A DNA stretch of 64,000 nt, taken from contig CM065388.1 in the NCBI GenBank assembly GCA_033060915.1, positions 29,699,001 to 29,763,000 of the forward strand. Reading direction: 5' to 3'. Of the stretch, positions 1 through 10,091 are shown piece by piece (within the stretch, counting starts at the first letter, position 1; the number at the start of each line of letters is the position of its first letter). The position numbers and the translations under genes were made by a program. Under the pieces are notes generated by a model that worked only from the letters and a program-made list of their open reading frames with translations, was not told the origin of the DNA and ran no database searches. The stretch comes from Euryodendron excelsum (lineage: Eukaryota > Streptophyta > Magnoliopsida > Ericales > Pentaphylacaceae).

Positions 1-748
1 ATGACAATGGCACCCGTGCACACTTTTCAATTTTTTAAAATTTTCAAAACACATGTTTTATTTTTCAAATAAATCAATGGTTTTCAAACATCTTCCGAAA
101 TTTTTCAAAATCACCTCAAATGTTTTCAAAAATATTCCAATCTTTTTCCAAATTTCAAGCTTCAAAAATTTCGTCAATTTCTTGAATTTTCTAATTTTCT
201 CTAATTTTCTAAATATTTTTCTATTTTTCACAAAATAAAAAATTCACCGAGTTTTCAAAAAATCACGAAACTTCATACGGTTGTTAAACACATTTTTCTA
301 AGGCACATTGCACAAAAACATAGCCAAAAAACCTAATACCCATGCTTATAGGAACAACTTTCCTATTCCTGCTGAAAACCCCCTTCACACATTTACATAT
401 AATCACTCAAATTTAATCAAACAACCATCAAAATGCAAAAACAACATCACCAAAGTGTTCAAAACATATCAAAACATCAATTTCCACTATTCACATGATT
501 CAAACGAAGTTCTACACATCAAAATCAACCAAATTTGAAAACTCACCTTTTGGAAGTTCTCCGGCGAAATCTTCTCTTCCGGTGACTTTTCCGGCGACGT
601 GGACTCCCTCCGGCAATCACCCGTGGTCCCCAAGGAATGCTTCTTCAAGGTTCAAGTCGGTTTTCCTTTGAAAACTCTCGAATTCTCTGAAAACTCTCCC
701 AATCCCGTGGGTGTTCGAACTAGAAATTTTCTGGTTTTAACTTTAGTC

Positions 749-809
749 CTGGCGCCACTAGCAAAGGCGCTAGTTCTTTTCTACCAAAGGCGCCACTGCT
801 AGTGGCGCC
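749..809. promoter_or_regulatory. GGCGCC palindrome pair, probable upstream element of the antisense gene
   Basis: CTGGCGCC at 749-756 faces a second GGCGC block about 10 bases on, and 789-809 is an inverted repeat with 9-bp arms (GGCGCCACT / AGTGGCGCC) around GCT. The same pair lies at 52445-52505 in E1. Read on the minus strand it lies upstream of the exon that ends at the donor near 547. The promoter role is inferred from position and from the same palindromes before LTR TATA boxes. Confidence 0.55.
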
Positions 810-984
810 AGTTATAAATTTTGGGCAGTTTTGCCCTTTTCCCCGCCAAAACTTGTTTTCGAAGGCCTTTTTGGTCCGTTATCCGTTTTCGACCCCTGTT
901 GTCGAAAGATTTCCGGTGTCCGTCCCACCGACTGCCTCGCGGTCAACATGAGACTCTTACTCCTATCGTTTTCTGTCTTTGACA

Positions 985-1010
985 AGCAAAGACAGAAAAA
1001 GAGGGGCAGC
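985..1010 (+). other. Polypurine tract (plus-strand primer) before LTR L1
   Basis: A purine-rich run (AAAGACAGAAAAAGAGGGG) ends three bases before the TG that opens the LTR at 1011. The same tract precedes the LTRs at 6537, 29847 and 52706. This is the expected position of the plus-strand DNA primer of an LTR retrotransposon. Confidence 0.85.
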
Positions 1011-1254
1011 TGTAAGCACCCCATTTTTGACCGCTCGACAGTCTACACTCCGTCCAGACTTGTTTTCAAGTCATTTTGGGCATATTCCAATCGAAACCAA
1101 TTCTCTAGGTCCAAATTCCGTCTTTCCATCGCTTCGCGGGCCTGTTAGGCCCAAATAGAGGCAAAATGACCAAAATGCCCTTAGGGGCATTGTCCTTTCT
1201 TATTTCAATTCCAATCCCTCTCTCGAGACAGTTTATTCCTCGAGACGGTCCGAG

Positions 1255-1860
1255 TAGCAAAACTACTCACAAAACCGTTAGAGTGGCGGAAACACTCACA
1301 AAACCGTTAGAGTAGCGAAAATACTCACAAAACCGTTAGAGTGGCGGAAACACTCAAAACCCAGGCACGTCTCTTCGGAGACGGTAAGACCCCTTTCCAA
1401 TCCCTCTCTTGAGACAGTTTATTCCTCGAGACGGTTCCAATCTAGGCACGTCTCTTCGGAGACGGTAAGACCCCTTTCCAATCCCTCTCTCGAGACAGTT
1501 TATTCCTTGAGACGGTCCGAGTAGCAAAACTACTCACAAAACTGTTAGAGTAGCGGAAATACTCACAGAACCGTTAGAGTAGCTGAAATACTCACAGAAC
1601 CGTTAGAGTAGCGGAAGTATTCACAGGACCGTTAGAGTAGCGGAAATACTCACAAATCTTCAACCCCGTCCGAGTAGCAGAAATACTCAACCCCGTCCGA
1701 GTAGCGGAAATACTCCCAAATCCTCAACCCCGTCCGAGTAGTGGAAATACTCAACCCCGTCTGACTAGCGGAAATACTCAACCCCGTCCGAGTAGCGGAA
1801 ATACTCAACCCCGTCCGAGTAGCGAAAATACTCACACCGTTAGAGTGGCGGAAACACTCA
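1255..1860 (+). repeat. Tandem array of short hairpins in LTR U3
   Basis: About twenty units of roughly 30 bp, each containing a 5-6 bp inverted repeat around a purine-rich loop. Arms occur as GAGTA...TACTC, GAGTG...CACTC and GAGTAG...CTACTC, so a change in one arm is matched in the other. The array also appears at 14395-14935 (minus), 31255-32020, 41725-42270 and 52940-53615 with different copy numbers. Confidence 0.9.
1368..1464 (+). repeat. Two 81-bp repeats, each with a CGTCTC-TTCG-GAGACG hairpin
   Basis: Perfect 6-bp stems closed by TTCG lie at 1368-1383 and 1449-1464, exactly 81 bp apart. As RNA this is a C(UUCG)G tetraloop, a known very stable loop. E1's 5' LTR has three copies at the same period (41963, 42044, 42125), L6 has one (about 31377). 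Confidence 0.85.
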
Positions 1861-1984
1861 AAACCTAGGTCAACACCAGTGGCTGTTAGCCCACTTCGGT
1901 GGAAAAGGACCAAACTACCCTTAGGACCTTTTCCGAGACTTTTCGGTCAGGATGACCATTTTGCCCCTAGGCATCCAAACGCCC

Positions 1985-2450
1985 CGAGATCCACACCGGC
2001 TCTGGGTATCAAACCGGTAACCTCCCGAGAATACTTTTTATAGTATTCTCAACCTTCCTTTACCTTTCCGGACCATTTCGAGTCAGTTTCAGCAAACCCG
2101 GTACAAAATGACCGTTTTGCCCCTAGTGGGCCGGTCTCCTTTTCCGACCACGCCGGCTCTTGGAATCAAACCGGCAACCTCTAGGAACATTCTAAATAAT
2201 GTTTCCAGATCCCAAGTCTTTTTCTGGGACAATCCGAGTTCGCCTCGGCGGTTTTCCGGTCCGGTTAACCGTTTTGCCCCTAAAGGCCCGGTCAACCTTT
2301 CCGACCCCCCTTATCTTCATTTTTCAAGTCAAATACCACCAGGACACTTTTTTAAGTGTTCATGCTCCTTTCCAGCCTTCCGGGTCATTTTCGGCTCCTC
2401 CAAATCATTCCCGAACTTTCCGGAGTCACTCCTAGTAAAGCCAGGCTAAA
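1985..2450 (+). repeat. About 160-bp tandem units with CCGG stem-loops
   Basis: Each unit contains the phrase CGGCTCTGGGTATCAAACCGG flanked by a 5-bp inverted repeat (ACCGG...CCGGT or GCCGG...CCGGC), followed by a sentence ending in ...ATGACCGTTTTGCCCCTA. L1 has two full units; E1's 3' LTR and L6 have about four. Confidence 0.8.
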
Positions 2451-2530
2451 ATTTACAGGGTAGTCACTAGTACAGGCGCCAAAATCTAGTCAAAGATACG
2501 TTGCTTGCCGACCTTAAATCTTTCCTAATT

Positions 2531-2640
2531 GGCTGGCGCCACTTCTAGTCGCGCCAAGCCAAAAAATGGCCTGGCGCCAGTGTAAATTTTGCCCTGGAGC
2601 CACTGCAACAGGCGCCAGGCTTATCCAACTTCTATAAATA
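2531..2640 (+). promoter_or_regulatory. LTR promoter: GGCGCC palindromes and TATA box (L1)
   Basis: Three GGCGCC/GGCGCC-like inverted repeats occupy 2531-2620 and are followed by TATAAATA at 2633-2640. Transcription would start about 30 bases on, before the AAACCCTAG-rich leader (2700-2790). The same order is present in L3, L6, E1 3' LTR and L8; arms are partly decayed here (2550 reads CGCGCC). Confidence 0.8.
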
Positions 2641-2950
2641 CAGAGCCTCATTCAATGTGAAAGGGGTCTGAAAACTTAACCTAGAAATAACATAATTCGA
2701 TATACAGAGCTCGAGCACCTCCAAAAACCCTAGCCTCCCTAGGTTTTCCAAACCCTAGCCACCCTACACAAACCCTAGCCCCCTATACACTATTACACTC
2801 CCCCATACACTCATACACTAGCCTTCAACCACCCTTCGAAGACTTGAAGAGTTGCCATCTAAAGCTTGAAGACAACCCTTGAAGACTGAAGGAGAAGATC
2901 AAGACGAAGACCGAAGATTGAAGACCGCACGGCGCGCAAATAACAAGATA

Positions 2951-2960
2951 CAAGGTAGGC
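2951..2960 (+). promoter_or_regulatory. Probable leader 5' splice site in LTR L1
   Basis: CAAG/GTAGGC with GT at 2955. Equivalent sites: 8652 (L2), 13154 (L3, minus), 26486 (L4, minus), 33457 (L6), 55062 (E1), 59605 (L7, minus), 61700 (L8). The expected acceptor is just before gag (46272 in E1), so splicing would remove U5 and the primer site from the gag mRNA. Splicing is inferred. Confidence 0.55.
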
Positions 2961-3519
2961 TTCCTATTTAAATTTCCGCATTCCCCCCTCTCTCTTCTCT
3001 CTCCAACCCACTTGGGTTTTCTCTATTTTAATCCTCCATTTCTTTCCCGCCCTTTCTTCGCATGCTTGAAACAAGGGGATTCCCGGTCCATGTGTAGGAT
3101 TGGACTATTGGAGAGTCACCGTGTCGGGGCTTTCTTCTAGTCTAACCAAAGACCATGTGGGTCCGGCCCCCTTTATTATGTGGTGAAGCCTTAACCTTGT
3201 ATGTTCACAACCCCAAATTGCATTGTGCATATCATAGTCTTGCATCTTCCAAAATTCGTTTTCAAAAAGTTGTTTTCAAAAATCGTTTTCAAGCTTGTTT
3301 TCAAAATTGCATCAAAATCTTTTTTTCAAAAACTTGTTTTCAAAACCACAATTCTAGGGTGATTCTAGCCTTTCCATGGCTAGGGTTGCTTTAGGAAAGT
3401 GTTATATTAAAAGTGACCTTTTGGTCTATATTTTCAAATCTTGTTATTTTCAAAACCGCTTTCCTAAAGTGGTTCTAGCCTTCTTATGGTTAGAATTACT
3501 TTAGAAAAGTGAGATGTTT

Positions 3520-5260
3520 TTACACCTTCTAAAAACTCTCTTTAAAAATCTCTTCCTAAAAATCTCTTTTTCAACATACTTTCCTAAAACTCCCCTCTTT
3601 AAAAATTGTTTTCAAAAAACTCCCTTCTCCAAATCTGTGTTTCAAAACTCTTCTTTTCAACTCCTCTCCAAAATCTTTTCTTCAAAATCCACTTTCTAGA
3701 AATGTTCCCCATAACTCTTTCCAAAAACCCTCTTCCCAAAATTTTTCTTCTAGAAACTCTCCTTTAGGATCTTCTTTCCAAAATCTATGTTTCTAAAAAC
3801 GCACTTTCCAAAACTCCTCCTCTTTAAAATCTTTTTCCAAAAACTCCCTCTTCAAACACACTTTCCAAAAACTCCTTCCTAGGATTCCCTTCTAGAAAAT
3901 CTACGTTTCTAAAAACACACTTTCTAAAAATCCCTTTTCGTTAGAGCCCAAGTCAAGCCCTAGAACCCACAATTAGGAAACCCTAAATTTTCTTCCCAAA
4001 AACATGGTTTTCAGACTTTGCCCCAAACCTAGGTTTCCAAAACCTCTCGTTTTCTACATCAAAACTCTACATGTTTCCAAAACCTCTTTTCTACGTCAAA
4101 ACTATAATTTTCCAAACCTAGGGTTTCTAGAATCTCCCTTTCCAAATCCTTGTCAAATCCTATCTTCCCTTTAGGAAACCGAATCAAATCTCCCCGTTTA
4201 GGAAACTAGATCCCGTCCTCCGTTTTTGGAAACAAAATCAATTCTTTTCTTTTAGAAACTAAATCCAATCCCCTCCTAATCCCAAACCTTTCCTAATTCA
4301 ATTCCTTCCTAAACCATAAGTTTCCTAAACCCAAACTTTAAACCTTTCCTTAGATTTCAAAATCCAACTCTTTCCTAATTCAAATCCTTCCTAAACTTCT
4401 ACTTTCCTAAATTTTAAGTTTCCAAAACTTGAACGTAAAAATCTTTCCTAAACTTTAAGACTCAACTTTCAAATCTTTCCTAATTCAACCCTTTCCTAAT
4501 TCTACCCCTTTCCAAAATCTTTTTCAAATCCAAGCTTTCAAATCTTTCCTAAACTCAAACCTTTCCTAATTTTAAGATTTTCTAAAACTCTAAAACTTTC
4601 TAAATATCAAATCTTTCCAAATTCAAAACTTTCTAAATTTGAAACCTTCTTAAGTTAAATCTTTCTAAACCTAAAAACTTTCTAAATTCTAAACTTTCTT
4701 AAACTTCAAATCTTTCCAAATCTAAGACTTTTTTTTTTTTTCAACTCGTGACTTTCTTAATTCAAACATTTCCTAAATTGAAAACTTTCCTTTTTCAAAC
4801 CTTTCCCAAAACAAAACTTTCTTATTTTCAAAACTTCCTTGTTTTCAAAACTTTCCAAAATCAAAACTTCCCTTTTTCAAACATTTCTAAATTCAAAACT
4901 CTCCTAATTTGAAAACTTTCCTAATTCTAACCTTTCCTAATTCCAAAACTTTCCAAAAATGAAACTTTCCAAGTTTGAAACTTTCCTAAATCGGGCCTTT
5001 CCTAATTCAAACCTTTCCTAAATCCAATCTTTCTTAAATTCTCAAGTCTTTCCTAGGTCTCCTACCTTTTCCTAAGTCTAGGTTTCCTAAACCTCCATCT
5101 TTCCAAAACCAAGTCTTTCCAAAATCTATCTCTTCAAATCAAAGTCCAATTTTCTCAAATTCAATTTTTAATCTCCTTTTCTAATTTCAAATCAAATTCA
5201 ATCTCCTTTTTCAATCAACTCTTCTATTTTCAATCGGACTCTTGTCCGAACTACGACTAA
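3520..5260 (+). repeat. CT-rich degenerate 15-17 bp repeat in LTR U5 (L1)
   Basis: Dozens of imperfect units of the type CTTTCCTAATTCAAAA, strongly pyrimidine-biased on the LTR sense strand. The matching stretches are 10920-12600 (minus, as GGAAAG), 34020-35660, 42520-44010, 55630-57100 and 62250-63640. Short open frames rich in Phe, Ser and Lys here are products of the composition, not genes. Confidence 0.8.
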
Positions 5261-6098
5261 CCTGATTCCCCCAAAGCGATACGTAGGCAACCTTCATAGG
5301 TGCGGTCACAACACTTTTCAAATGTTCAATTCCACCCTCATGGGTGTGGTTTTCAAAATCTTTTCAAATCTCAAATTCCAATCTATTTTCAAAATTCCAA
5401 TTTCAAAATTTCTAGTTTCAAATTTCAAAATTTCTATTTTCAAATTTCTATTTTCAATTTTCAAACTTTCCAATTTCAATCCCATCTTTTCAAATCTATT
5501 TTCAAATCAAATCAATCGTTTTCCAAGTCTATTTTTCAATTCTCTTCTATTGCATTTGCATATCATGCATCATGTTAGTTTTCAAACATTGTTTTTCTAA
5601 AGTGAATAGGGTTGACCATTAGTTAGTTAAAGACTCTCATAGGTGAATCTGGGGTAGATTGACATGTAGGTACCGAAAGGGCGGGGTAGGGTAATAGCTT
5701 AGTGCGTCTTCTCTACACGTAACCAACCTCCGAACCTAGATCACTATTTTGAAAGACCAAACGGAGTTATTTTTCTAAAAAGGGCTAAATATTTTTCAAA
5801 GGTTGCCAAACAACCTGTTTTTATTAAAAACCCTCTCTCGAGGAGATATTTTCAAAATCGTTTTTCAAAAACCCTAAGTGTAGTCTTCGGACTATGCTTA
5901 GTTTTTAGGTGACCTAACTCACCTTAATCAAGTTAGGTGGCGACTCCGAATCTTTTTCAAAAGCCCTTTATTCAAACCTGTTTTCAATTCAAACCTAGTC
6001 GCACTCATTCTTCTAGGAGGGTGAGTTCTAACGAGAGAGTACAGTGTTTTTCCCGCTTGGGTGGGTATTCCTCGAGTGCAAAAAATCTGGGCGCGACA

Positions 6099-6536
6099 TG
6101 CGCGAGAAGAAATTTCAAGATGGTGCATGTAGCACATGTGCCAGGGTTATTTTTGGCCAGGCGCGTGTGCTACATGCACCAAACCCTTCAACTTCCCTCC
6201 AAAACTAGTTTTAAACGCCGCGAAGGACAAAAATTACTTTTCAAGAGTTTCAAAATTCAAAAAGAAAACCACTTTTTAGACACTCATTTTCAAATACCCG
6301 AGCCTTTCAAACCCAAAACTTCATAACCCGACATTTTTCAAAACCTAAACTCTAAAAAGAAGAAATTCAAAAAAAACCCAAAATTTCCAAATTCAAAGCT
6401 TTCAAAATGAGAGACTCACCAGTAGTCCAAAAACTTTCCAAATCATCGTCCCTCCGATTGCCTCACGACCAAAATGGGATTCTTACCTTATTATTTTTCT
6501 GCCTTCGACAATCAAAGACAAAAAAAGAGAGGTAGC
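6099..6536 (+). mobile_element. 3' end of an older element, cut by the L1 element
   Basis: The segment ends in a polypurine tract (6514-6536) directly before LTR L2. A minus-strand splice donor (GTGAGTCT) lies at about 6416-6409, as in the antisense gene leader of E1, but the stretch between donor and polypurine tract is about 35 bp instead of 380, so the palindromes and first exon are largely deleted. No coding region is visible. Confidence 0.6.
6121..6181. repeat. 22-bp inverted repeat around a 17-base loop
   Basis: The arm 6121-6142 begins TGGTGCATGTAGCACA and pairs with 6160-6181, 20 of 22 positions. It lies 22 bases beyond the end of L1. It is not seen in the corresponding part of E1. 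It could fold as a long hairpin; its origin is unknown. Confidence 0.75.
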
Positions 6537-6729
6537 TGTACACACCCCATTTTTACCTGCTTAGCAGTCTCCGGCTTAACCAAATCCAGTTTCAAACAAC
6601 ACAACACAACACAAATGAGCCCAAGCCGGCTCTTTCAAACCCCAATCTAATCAACTGGTGGCTTCCCAAGCCTAGAAGGGCCAATGGAAGCTGAAAAGAC
6701 CATATTGCCTATAGGCACTCCAACAAACT

Positions 6730-7100
6730 TCTTGAGACTAGGTAGTCTCGGGGAACCAATGCCATCCAGGCAACTTTCCGAGACTGGGTAGTCTCGGGAA
6801 CCAATGCCATCTAGGTAGCTTCCTAAGATCTGGTGATCTCAAGGACTAACACCTTATCAAATTCTATACGGTTCACTTCTAGTGCTTTCTAGCTTTCCAA
6901 TGTAGAATGTTTATCATTTAGTTGTTCTCTGAGACCAGGTGATATCGGGGACCAACATCACCCTACAGGTAGCTTTTTGAGATTGAGCGATCTCAAAAAC
7001 CAACACCATCTCACAGGTAGCTCTCGGAGACCGGGCGGTCTCAGGGACCAACATCGTACAGGTAGCTTTTTGAGGCTGGGCGGTCTCGAGAACAAACACT
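6730..7100 (+). repeat. Hairpin array of the old LTR with compensatory arm changes
   Basis: Units of about 35-70 bp each contain a stem-loop: GAGACT-aggt-AGTCTC (6734-6749), a longer arm pair CCGAGACT/AGTCTCGG (6778-6797), a perfect 10-bp stem TTTTTGAGAT/ATCTCAAAAA (6974-6999) and GAGACC-gggc-GGTCTC (7027-7042). Corresponding positions differ by paired substitutions. Confidence 0.85.
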
Positions 7101-9889
7101 AAGGTCAACACCGGCGTGTGCTAGCCTAACTCGGTGAAAAAATGACCGAACCTGCCCCTTGGGCCTCCAAACACATCTTTGAGAAAGTTCAAAATCTCTC
7201 AAGACGGTAAGTCCACCTTTCCAAAATGTTCCTAGGTGGTTAGACGTACTCAATACACCATCCTAACCAATTTTGGTCCCATTCCAGTCAACTCTAGTCA
7301 AAATAACCACTTTACCCCTGGGCATCGCAACACAATCAAAATCCTACCAAACAGTGAAAACATTTTTCGAGACCATCTCTGAACAGTTCGGCACACCTAA
7401 TATGCCATTCCAATCCATCTTGACCATTTTTTACCAATTCCAATCAAAATGACCGTTTTGCCCCAGGTGGCCCAAGCGCTCCCCAACGCACCCCAAAACC
7501 ACACTGGCTCTTGGTACCAAACTGACATATCCTATCATATGTCCCTATTCAATCTAATGTGAGCCTCATGACTCTAAATATCTCCAACTCAACGAAAGTC
7601 CCTTGGAGCGTCTCACAAACGCTCTGCTAGGGTTGGCTTTTCTCTTGATTCCTTGGTTATAACTCACTGTCAAACGACTTGAGAAATGCATAAATCAGGG
7701 AATTTTCAAAAGCTTGACCATAGGTCTTTCCATCAATACTGCTCGATTGAATAGATCGCTTTCTGAAGCCCCCGATCGCATGACTCGAAAACTACTACTT
7801 TCAGTAACCTTTGGAGCATCTCACAGACGCTCCGCTAAGGTAATCTTTTTCTCCAATTCCCTAATTATAATGCACCGTCAAATAATTTGAGAAATGTGTA
7901 TATTACGGAATTCTCAAAAGTATTTCGAGAGCACTTTCCATTGATATGGTCCAATCATAGAAATCACTTCCCAAAGGCCCCGATTGTGTGGCCTAAAAAC
8001 TACTACTTTTGAATATACATGGAGCATATCACAAACGCTTCACAAAAGTACATTTTTATGCATGCTTCCCAAGACAATATTTCAATCTTTCGAACACCTT
8101 TCAGGCTCCCCAAAAATTTTAGGTTCTTGAGAAACACTAGGAGCACATCGTGGACGTGAAAGATTTTCCCAAAACCTTTTCAGATTGCATAATTATCAAG
8201 GAAAAGTTTAAACGAACATTTCCAGTGGCGGAGCGTATGCTACATGTGCTTAGATTTTGATCAGCTCGATTAAAACTTTGCTTGTTCCTTAAGATTAAGT
8301 CAATACAAAGTGTGCCACATGGCATTCAACCAGTGGAACAGCACTAGCGCATTTACACACGCGCCAGCCCTCTCCAGATTGCTTTTAAATACTAGCCTCC
8401 CTCTTTGTATATACCAGAATAAAAAACAATAGTGAAGCTCTGCAGAAATAGTCTCTGAACCTCAAATTTCCGTATACCTCTCACCCTCTAACCACTTAAG
8501 TGAGATTCCACCTCCCTTTAGCCCATACACTACACCTACAAAGCTCTCTATATCATAGAAGATCCTATTCCAACCCCTTCAAGCCTCTCTAAGGCTATTC
8601 AAGCTTAAGTCAAAGCATCTATAGAAGTTTGAAAGTGTTTGAATGCAAAAGGTGGTATTCTCTTTTACATTTTTGTTATCCCCACTCTTCTCTTCTCCTT
8701 GCTAGCCTACTTGGACTATTCTCTATTTTAAACCCCCATCTTCTACCCCCCCCCTTCTTGCATGCTTGAAACAAGTGAGCTCCTAGTTCATGCCTAGAGG
8801 AAAGCTTATGAGAGCCACCGTGTAGGGGGATCTCTCACTAGCCTACTTTAAGATGGCATGACCTTGGAGCACCTTGCAATTTGGTGTAGCTTATAGCCTT
8901 GTATGAATTCATGACCCCCTTGCATATGGTTACCATGTTCTTATATTGCATGCTTGGCCTCATTTCATGTCCATTATCATTTTTGTAAAAGCTTTCACTA
9001 TCTTTATTTCTATATCTTTTCAAATTCCACATCCAAATGTTTTCTCAAAAAATGGCTCTAAGAGTTGGTTCCTTAAGGCCTAGGTCAGTTTCCATATCCT
9101 AGAGAACCCCTTTAAGCCCCTTGACTTTATTTTGCATCCTTGCATTTCTTTGCATTTCACGTGGCATAAAATTGGCTTTCGAAATCTTTTCTTCTATATT
9201 GATTTTGTAGAATCCACTCTCTTGAACTTTGTGGTTGAAATTGGTCCCTTGGAACCCTCTCTTGAGTGATTTTTCTATTATCTTGACCATATGAACCCTA
9301 ATTCATTAGAATGGGTTTTCTACACACCAAAAATGGTTCTCAAAACAACCACTTTGCGAAGGATTCTGAAATTTTCACTTTCTTTAGTTTTCAAAAAAAT
9401 GATTTCTTAAAACTACCATTTTCTTCTTGACTGTTAAACATTTTGTTCTCTTGAATATTGTGGTTGGAATGGTCCCATGGAGTCCTCTCAGGAATAATTT
9501 CCTTCAAACCAACCATATGAATCCTTTATTCATTAGAGTGGTTTTTCAAAATCTCAAAAGTAGTTTTCTAAAACTCCCTTTTCCAAAAATAATTTTCAAA
9601 GGTTTGTTCCCTTTAATTTCCCAATCAAAGAAGTCTTCAAAATTATTTACTCAATATTGATTTTCACAAATTTCACTCTCTTGAGTTAGTGGTTGAAATG
9701 GTTTCAAGGCAACCCTCTCTTGAGTGGTTTCCACATACCAACCATAAGAACCCAACACTCACTTGAGTGGCTTTCATAAAATGGTTTTCAAAAACATACT
9801 TTCAAGTTTCATGCATAAACCACCTTTTCCAAAACTGCTATGTCAAAACCCTAGTTCAAAATCACCTCTCAAAACCACCCTCCAACCCT

Positions 9890-10091
9890 AGGTTAACTTG
9901 ACCTTAGTTGTCCAACTTTAGGTCCACCTAGCCCAAGTTAGTTATCCTTAGGTCAATGAAACCCTAGGTTAACCCAACCTTAGTTAGGTAACCCTAGGTC
10001 ACCTTAACCCTAGGTTAATCTAACCCAAGTTAGTTAACCTTATGTTACCTTGACCCTATGTTAACATAACCTAAATTAGTTAACCCTAGGT
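9890..10091 (+). repeat. CCCTAGGTTAACC-type tandem repeat, left part
   Basis: Degenerate repeats of about 25 bp built on CCCTAGGT and AACCTAACC. The array resumes at 15376-15590 after the L3 solo LTR, whose target duplication TAGGT is one of the repeat words. Confidence 0.8.

Larger units (their letters stand above)
1..1010 (+). mobile_element. 3' internal end of an LTR retrotransposon whose body lies outside the window
   Basis: Base 1 corresponds to base 51696 of the complete element E1 and the two run in parallel to the LTR start, so this is the 3' untranslated end of a sister element. It holds AT-rich sequence to about 540, a splice donor for the antisense gene (minus strand, intron side beginning at 546), GGCGCC palindromes (749-809), and a polypurine tract. 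I see no sense coding region: open frames here are not kept in the E1 copy. Confidence 0.85.
1011..6098 (+). repeat. LTR L1 (5088 bp), 3' LTR of the element entering from the left
   Basis: It starts TGTAAGCACCCC directly after a polypurine tract and ends GGGCGCGACA, the same termini as L3, L6 and both LTRs of E1. Order inside: hairpin tandem repeats (1255-1860), about 160-bp tandem units (1985-2450), GGCGCC palindromes (2531-2620), TATAAATA (2633), an AAACCCTAG-rich presumed 5' leader, a splice donor (2955), a CT-rich stretch (3520-5260) and a conserved tail. The next five bases are TGCGC; the matching target duplication would be outside the window. No internal region follows, so this is a 3' LTR. 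Confidence 0.9.

Noticed and set aside
2108..2449. 113-codon frame repeated with equal length at 2108, 13676 (minus), 32591 and 54188
   Set aside because: It lies in the LTR upstream of the TATA box, other frames are open at the same place, and equal length follows from high DNA identity. No domain is recognisable.
5300..5600. Phe/Lys/Ser-rich frames (also at 10586, 35761, 44080, 57142, 63694)
   Set aside because: Low-complexity translations of CT-rich LTR sequence; the frames change between copies.
9880..10091. Interstitial telomere repeat
   Set aside because: Words are CCCTAGGTTAACC-type with a 25-bp period, not CCCTAAA heptamers.
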